Assembly: GCF_905171765.1 (NCBI RefSeq)
Contig: NC_053392.1
Coordinates: 102,412,220-102,476,219 of the forward strand
Direction: 5' to 3'
Source of the DNA: Bufo bufo
Lineage: Eukaryota > Chordata > Amphibia > Anura > Bufonidae
Length of the DNA: 64,000 nucleotides
How positions within the stretch are numbered: the stretch's first letter is position 1; each line of letters starts with the position of its first letter. The notes beneath the pieces were generated by a model that saw nothing but the letters and a program-made list of their open reading frames with translations, was not told the origin of the DNA and did no database searches. The translations under genes were made by a program, and so were the position numbers. This document shows, one piece after another, positions 57,643-64,000 of this stretch.

Positions 57643-58078
57643 TTAACCACCTCCGGACCGCCTAACGCAGGATCGCGTTCCGGAGGTGGCAGCGCTGCGC
57701 ACAGTCACGCATATACGCGTCATCTCGCGAGACGCGAGATTTCCTGTGAACGCGCGCACACAGGCGCGCGCGCTCACAGGAACGGAAGGTAAGAGAGTTG
57801 ATCTCCAGCCTGCCAGCGGCGATCGTTCGCTGGCAGGCTGGAGATGTGTTTTTTTTAACCCCTAACAGGTATATTAGACGCTGTTTTGATAACAGCGTCT
57901 AATATACCTGCTACCTGGTCCTCTGGTGGTCCCCTTTGTTTGGATCGACCACCAGAGGACACAGGTAGCTCAGTAAAGTAGCACCAAGCACCACTACACT
58001 ACACTACACCCCCCCCCCATCACTTATTAACCCCTTATTAGCCCCTGATCACCCCTAATCACCCCTGATCACCCCATA

Positions 58079-59640
58079 TAGACTCCCTGATCACCCCCCT
58101 GTCATTGATTACCCCCCTGTCATTGATCAACCCCCTGTAAAGCTCCATTCAGACGTCCGCATGATTTTTACGGATCCACTGATAGATGGATCGGATCCGC
58201 AAAACGCATCCGGACGTCTGAATGAAGCCTTACAGGGGCATGATCAATGACTGTGGTGATCACCCCATATAGACTCCCTGATCACCCCCCTGTCATTGAT
58301 TACCCCCCTGTCATTGATTACCCCCCTGTAAAGCTCCATTCAGATGTCCGCATGATTTTTACGGATGCACTGATACATGGATCGGATCCGCAAAACGCAT
58401 CCGGTCGTCTGAATGAAGCCTTACAGGGGCATGATCAATGACTGTGGTGATCACCCCCCTGTCATTGATTACCCCCCTGTAAAGCTCCATTCAGATGTCC
58501 GCATGATTTTTACGGATGCACTGATAGATGGATCGGATCCGCAAAACGCATCCGGACGTCTGAATGAAGCCTTACAGGGGCATGATCAATGACTGTGGTG
58601 ATCACCCCATATAGACTCCCTGATCACCCCCCTGTCATTGATTACCCCCCTGTCATTGATTACCCCCCTGTAAAGCTCCATTCAGATGTCCGCATGATTT
58701 TTACGGATGCACTGATAGATGGATCGGATCCGCAAAACGCATCCGGACGTCTGAATGAAGCCTTACAGGGGCATGATCAATGACTGTGGTGATCACCCCA
58801 TATAGACTCCCTGATCACCCCCCTGTAAAGCTCCATTCAGATGTCCGCATGATTTTTACGGATGCACTGATACATGGATCGGATCCGCAAAACGCATCCG
58901 GTCGTCTGAATGAAGCCTTACAGGGGCATGATCAATGACTGTGGTGATCACCCCCCTGTCATTGATTACCCCCCTGTAAAGCTCCATTCAGATGTCCGCA
59001 TGATTTTTACGGATGCACTGATAGATGGATCCGATCCGCAAAACGCATCCGGACGTCTGAATGAAGCCTTACAGGGGCATGATCAATGACTGTGGTGATC
59101 ACCCCATATAGACTCCCTGATCACCCCCCTGTCATTGATCACCCCCCTGTCATTGATTACCCCCCTGTAAAGCTCCATTCAGATGTCCGCATGATTTTTA
59201 CGGATGCACTGATAGATGGATCGGATCCGCAAAACGCATCCGGACGTCTGAATGAAGCCTTACAGGGGCATGATCAATGACTGTGGTGATCACCCCATAT
59301 AGACTCCCTGATCACCCCCCTGTCATTGATCACCCCCCTGTCATTGATTACCCCCCTGTAAAGCTCCATTCAGATGTCCGCATGATTTTTACGGATGCAC
59401 TGATAGATGGATCGGATCCGCAAAACGCATCCGGACGTCTGAATGAAGCCTTACACGGGCGTGATCAATGACTGTGGTTATCACCCCATATAGACTCCCT
59501 GATCACCCCCCTGTCATTGATCACCCCCCTGTCATTGATCACCCCCCTGTCATTGATCACCCCCCTGTCATTGATCACCCCCCTGTCATTTAGCACCCCC
59601 CTGTCATTTAGCACCCCTCTGTAAGGCTCCATTCAGATAT
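58079..59640 (+). repeat. Tandem array with 150- and 190-bp units, each holding a hairpin
   Basis: Eight units carry AAGCTCCATTCAGATGTCCG...CGGACGTCTGAATGAAGCC, an inverted repeat around a TACGGATGCACTGATAGATGG loop. They start near 58139, 58331, 58481, 58673, 58828, 58978, 59168 and 59359, so spacing alternates around 150 and 190 bp. The spacers are CCCCCTGTCATTGATTA runs, which continue alone to about 59625. Identical 64-codon frames are by-products. Confidence 0.92.
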
Positions 59641-62300
59641 TTTTTTGGCCCAAGTTAGCAGAATTTTTTTTTTTTTTTCTTACAAAGTCTCATATTCCAC
59701 TAACTTGTGTCAAAAAATAAAATCTCACATGAACTCACCATACCCCTCACGGAATCCAAATGCGTAAAATTTTTTAGACATTTATATTCCAGACTTCTTC
59801 TCACGCTTTAGGGCCCCTAGAATGCCAGGGCAGTATAAATACCCCACATGTGACCCCATTTCGGAAAGAAGACACCCCCAGGTATTCCGTGAGGGGCATA
59901 TTGAGTCCATGAAAGATTGAAATTTTTGTCCCAAGTTAGCGGAACGGGAGACTTTGTGAGAAAAAAATTAAAAATATCAATTTCCGCTAACTTGTGCCAA
60001 AAAAAAAAAATTTCTATGAACTCGCCATGCCCCTCATTGAATACCTTGGGGTGTCTTCTTTCCAAAATGGGGTCACATGTGGGGTATTTATACTGCCCTG
60101 GCATTCTAGGGGCCCCAAAGCGTGAGAAGAAGTCTGGTATCCAAATGTCTAAAAATGCCCTCCTAAAAGGAATTTGGGCACCTTTGCGCATCTAGGCTGC
60201 AAAAAAGTGTCACACATCTGGTATCGCCGTACTCAGGAGAAGTTGGGGAATGTGTTTTGGGGTGTCATTTTACATATACCCATGCTGGGTGAGAGAACTA
60301 TCTTGGTCAAATGCCAACTTTGTATAAAAAAATGGGAAAAGTTGTCTTTTGCCAAGATATTTCTCTCACCCAGCATGGGTATATGTAAAATGACACCCCA
60401 AAACACATTCCCCAACTTCTCCTGAATACGGCGATACCACATGTGTGACACTTTTTTGCAGCCTAGGTGGGCAAAGGGGCCCATATTCCAAAGAGCACCT
60501 TTAGGATTTCACAGGTCATTTACCTACTTACCACACATTAGGGCCCCTGGAAAATGCCAGGGCAGTATAACTACCCCACAAGTGACCCCATTTTGGAAAG
60601 AAGACACCCCAAGGTATTCCGTGAGGGGCATGGCGAGTTCCTAGAATTTTTTATTTTTTGTCACAAGTTAGTGGAAAATGCTTATTTTTTTTTTTTATTT
60701 TTTTTTTCATACAAAGTCTCATATTCCACTAACTTGTGACAAAAAATAAAAACTTCCATGAACTCACTTTGCCCATCAGCGAATACCTTGGGGTCTCTTC
60801 TTTCCAAAATGGGGTCACTTGTGGGGTAGTTATACTGCCCTGGTATTTTAGGGGCCCAAATGTGTGGTAAGGAGTTTGAAATCAAATTCTGTAAAAAATG
60901 ACCTGTGAAATCCGAAAGGTGCTCTTTTGAATATGGGCCCCTTTGCCCACCTCGGCTGCAAAAAAGTGTCACACATCTGGTATCTCCGTAATCGGGAGAA
61001 GTTGGGGAATGTGTTTTGGGGTGTCATTTTACATATACCCATGCTGGGTGAGAGAAATATCTTGGCAAAAGACAACTTTTCCCATTTTTTTATACAAAGT
61101 TGGCATTTGACCAAGATATTTATCTCACCCAGCATGGGTATATGTAAAAAGACACCCCAAAACACATTCCTCAACTTCTCCTGAATACAGAGATACCAGA
61201 TGTGTGACACTTTTTTGCAGCCTAGGTGGGCAAAGGGGCCCACATTCCAAAGAGCACCTTTCGGATTTCACAGGTCATTTACCTACTTACCACACATTTG
61301 GGCCCCTAGAATGCCAGGGCAGTATAACTACCCCACAAGTGACCCCATTTTGGAAAGAAGAGACCCCAAGGTATTCGCTGATGGGCATAGTGAGTTCATG
61401 GAAGTTTTTATTTTTTGTCACAAGTTTGTGGAATATGAGACTTTGTATGAAAAAAAAAAAAAAAAAAAAAATCATCATTTTCCACTAACTTGTGACAAAA
61501 AATAAAAAATTCTAGGAACTCGCCATGCCCCTCACGGAATACCTTGGGGTGTCTTCTTTCCAAAATGGGGTCACTTGTGGGGTAGTTATACTGCCCTGGT
61601 ATTCTAGGGGCCCAAATGTGTGGTAAGGAGTTTGAAATCAAATTCAGGAAAAAATGAGGAGTGAAATCCGAAAGGTGCTCTTTGGAATATGGGCCCCTTT
61701 GCCCACCTAGGCTGCAAAAAAGTGTCACACATCTGGTATCCCCGTACTCAGGAGAAGTTGAGGAATGTGTTTTGGGGTGTCTTTTTACATATACCCATGC
61801 TGGGTGAGATAAATATCTTGGTCAAATGACAACTTTGTATAAAAAAATGGCAAAAGTTGTCTTTTGCCAAGATATTTCTCTCACCCAGCATGGGTATATA
61901 TAAAATGACACCCCAAAACACATTCCCCACCTTCTCCTGAGTACGGAGATACCAGATGTGTGACACTTTTTTGCAGCCTAGGTGGGCAAAGGGGCCCATA
62001 TTCCAAAGAGCACCTTTCGGATTTCACAGGTCATTTTTTACAGAATTTGATTTCAAACTCCTTACCACACATTTGGGCCCCTAGAATGCCAGGGCAGTAT
62101 AACTACCCCACAAGTGACCCCATTTTGGAAAGAAGAGACCCCAAGGTATTCGCTGATGGGCATAGTGAGTTCATAGAAGTTTTTATTTTTTGTCACAAGT
62201 TAGTGGAATATGAGACTTTGTAAGGAAAAAAAAAAAAAAAAAAAAAAATCATCATTTTCCGCTAACTTGTGACAAAAAATAAAAAGTTCTATGAACTCAC
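59640..62300. repeat. Alternating inverted array of one module, about seven dyads
   Basis: A module of about 380 bp (TTGTGACAAAAAATAAAA ... CAAAATGGGGTCAC ... GGGGCCCAAATGTGTGG ... GCTGCAAAAAAGTGTCACAC ... TACCCATGCTGGGTGAGAGA) appears in strictly alternating orientation. Dyad centres fall near 59965, 60325, 60700, 61080, 61465, 61845 and 62240. Neighbouring copies pair with each other perfectly enough to leave mirror-image frames on both strands. Confidence 0.88.
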
Positions 62301-62849
62301 TATGCCCATCAGCGAATACCTTAGGGTGTGTACTTTCAGAAATGGGGTCATTTGTGGGGTGTTTGTACTGTCTGGGCATTGTAGAACCTCAGGAAACATG
62401 ACAGGTGCTCAGAAAGTCAGAGCTGCTTCAAAAAGCGGAAATTCACATTTTTGTACCATAGTTTGTAAACGCTATAACTTTTACCCAAACCATTTTTTTT
62501 TTACCCAAACATTTTTTTTTTATCAAAGACATGTAGAACTATAAATTTAGAGCAAAATTTCTATATGGATGTCGTTTTTTTTGCAAAATTTTACAACTGA
62601 AAGTGAAAAATGTCATTTTTTTGCAAAAAAATCGTTAAATTTCGATTAATAACAAAAAAAGTAAAAATGTCAGCAGCAATGAAATACCACCAAATGAAAG
62701 CTCTATTAGTGAGAAGAAAAGGAGGTAAAATTCATTTGGGTGGTAAGTTGCATGACCGAGCAATAAACGGTGAAAGTAGTGTAGGTCAGAAGTGTAAAAA
62801 GTGGCCTGGTCTTTCAGGGTGTTTAAGCACTGGGGGCTGAGGTGGTTAA

Positions 62850-64000
62850 AGAGCAAAAAAACTTGGAAGTAAATATTGCATACCTGGAGGGTAGGATTCG
62901 AATAAACAACGACGTGAACATGCGAGCTAATTTAAATATTGCGAAGGACCACTATATAAATTTTATGAGGAAAAAAGCTCAGAATCAACTATTCTTCATG
63001 GGTTATAAACACTTCTGTGAGGGAGGTACCCCGGGCAAATTATTGGTTTCCATAATAGCCAACCAGAGGGCCCCCCAAAAGATTAGACAAATTGTGGCAG
63101 GTGATGGTCGGATATTGGAAAGAGGAGTGGAGATTGAGGGAGAATTCTTAAAGTACTTTAACGCTGCAAAAGCGTTTGACAGGATGGAGTGGCCCTTTTT
63201 GTGGGCCACGATGTCCCACTTTGGCCTCGGGAATATATTTTTGGAAATGACCCAAATGCTATACGAACAGCCGGTCGCACGCATTAATATTAATGGTGTT
63301 AGTTCTCCACCTGTTATGATGTGGAGGGGGATGAGGCAGGGTTGCCCCCTGTCACCGCTCCTCTTCGCCCTTTTTATTGAACCTCTGGCTTGTCGGATTC
63401 GATCAGATAATTGTATAGAAGGCTTTGGGGTGGAGGGAGTGAATGACAAAATAAGCCTATATGCTGATGATGTGATTCTGTTCTTGGACCAGGGTTGGAA
63501 AGTTCTCCCATATGTGATGGAGGTGATAGAGCACTATGGTAAATTTTCAGGCTATATGATTAACTGGTCAAAGTCATCGCTTCTCCCACTGAACCGGAAA
63601 GCTGTAGATGAGGGGAAGCGAGTACGGGTATTGATCCCTAATGATACCTTGGATTATTTGGGGGTTAAGATAGGGCTCCCTATAAATAGATTTTGCGAGC
63701 TTAACTTGGCCCCGGTTCTGAATAAAGTTAAGACTAAAATAAGCGCCTGGCGGAAATTGATACTGGCACAGACAGATCGAATAGCACTGATTAAGATGAT
63801 TATATTACCTATAGTCTTATTCCCGATGTGTGCTTCCCCCATTTGGATCGATGACATCTTCTTTCATAGACTGGAGTCCCTGATTAACGATTTAATTTGG
63901 GGAAGGAAGAGGGTGCGGATAAAGCAGAGATACTTATGGTTGTCAGAGGCAGATGGTGGGCTGTCACTTCCTTTTTTTCAAGGTTATTTTTTATGTTCAC
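62850..64000 (+). pseudogene. L1 ORF2, reverse transcriptase part, continuing past the window
   Basis: After the insertion the frame resumes with NLEVNIAYLEGRI and stays open to the window edge, about 380 codons. RT landmarks are AAKAFDRMEWPFLW (motif A), RQGCPLSPLLFALFIEPLA (motif B), LYADDVIL (catalytic motif C, about 63458) and LDYLGVKIG (motif E region). Just before motif A the sequence jumps from GEFLKYF to NAAKAFD: the fingers region, about 100 residues in relatives, is deleted in frame. A usual Asp of motif A reads Asn at the junction. Endonuclease stops upstream already rule out a working protein. Confidence 0.85.

Larger units (their letters stand above)
57647..62845. mobile_element. 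TTAA-flanked non-autonomous element, 5.2 kb, inside L1 ORF2
   Basis: Direct TTAA copies (57643-57646 and 62846-62849) flank ends CCACCTCCGGACCGCC and, inverted, CCACCTCAGCCCCC. L1 coding sequence continues on each side, so this is a clean insertion. Inside are hairpins (57647-57960), a satellite-like array (58079-59640) and an alternating inverted array (59640-62300), but no transposase. TTAA targets point to Kolobok or piggyBac; the family is otherwise unidentified. Confidence 0.88.
53890..64000 (+). mobile_element. L1-clade LINE, interrupted, running off the right edge
   Basis: A GC-rich 5' UTR (about 53890-55470) leads to ORF1 (55471-56426), a G-rich spacer (56427-56720), and ORF2 in two parts (56739-57642 and 62850-64000). 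A 5.2-kb TTAA-flanked insertion separates the parts. The copy has a frameshift in ORF1, two stops in the endonuclease region and a deletion in the RT. The 5' boundary is approximate. Confidence 0.85.

Noticed and set aside
58247..61999. Families of identical short frames, some on opposite strands
   Set aside because: They arise from the tandem and mirror-image repeats of the TTAA element; the same peptide appears in both orientations at each dyad.

Overview
This window looks like gene-poor, repeat-saturated DNA from an amphibian genome, most likely a frog. The case rests on the mixture of elements: a Neptune-type Penelope-like element (PLE), a Tx1-clade LINE tied to U2 snRNA sequence, an L1-clade LINE, a DIRS/Ngaro-type tyrosine recombinase, two Tc1/mariner families, hAT elements, TTAA-flanked T2/Kolobok-like MITEs, TTA/TAA-flanked Harbinger-like MITEs and a V-SINE-like tRNA-derived SINE. 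No host protein-coding gene could be supported. Every recognisable protein is a transposon protein, and most are broken. Family names come from motifs and termini read by eye; no database was searched.

Layout. 1-4430: a PLE with a long intact RT plus GIY-YIG frame, facing an inverted partial copy of itself, with a hammerhead-ribozyme-like motif in its 3' region. 5090-6230: G-rich tandem DNA and a chain of nine hairpins. 6262-7310: Tc1/mariner (DD36E) element with an internally deleted transposase. 9916-11007: MITE material and a large inverted repeat around a 57-bp tandem array. 11121-14949: two related 34-bp minisatellites, then a decayed tyrosine recombinase and a 104-bp split direct repeat. 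18955-19203: SINE. 20393-29935: dense MITE territory with nested insertions, plus a second hammerhead-like element (25749-26268). 31782-34189: a TTA-flanked MITE split by a hAT element that carries a minisatellite and paired tRNA-like arms. 34513-37342: Tx1-clade LINE preceded by the first ~45 nt of U2 snRNA. 42509-45654: hAT composite full of minisatellite and split by a solo LTR. 47417-48586: second Tc1 relic. 51361-52000: hAT-like palindromic MITE next to a third hammerhead-like motif. 53065-64000: an L1 LINE, leaving the window on the right, whose ORF2 is split by a 5.2-kb TTAA-flanked element. That element contains a satellite-like array and about seven alternating inverted copies of one module.

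How the parts relate. The region is a record of successive transposition. Clean target-site duplications fix the order of several events: hAT into MITE (8 bp), LTR into hAT array (5 bp), the TTAA element into L1 ORF2 (TTAA), MITE into MITE (TAA), and hAT-like MITE beside a ribozyme-bearing PLE remnant (8 bp). The points most worth following up are the PLE with its overlapping upstream frame and ribozyme-like 3' end, the three hammerhead-like motifs sharing one unusual extra A, the U2-LINE junction, and the alternating-polarity element inside L1.
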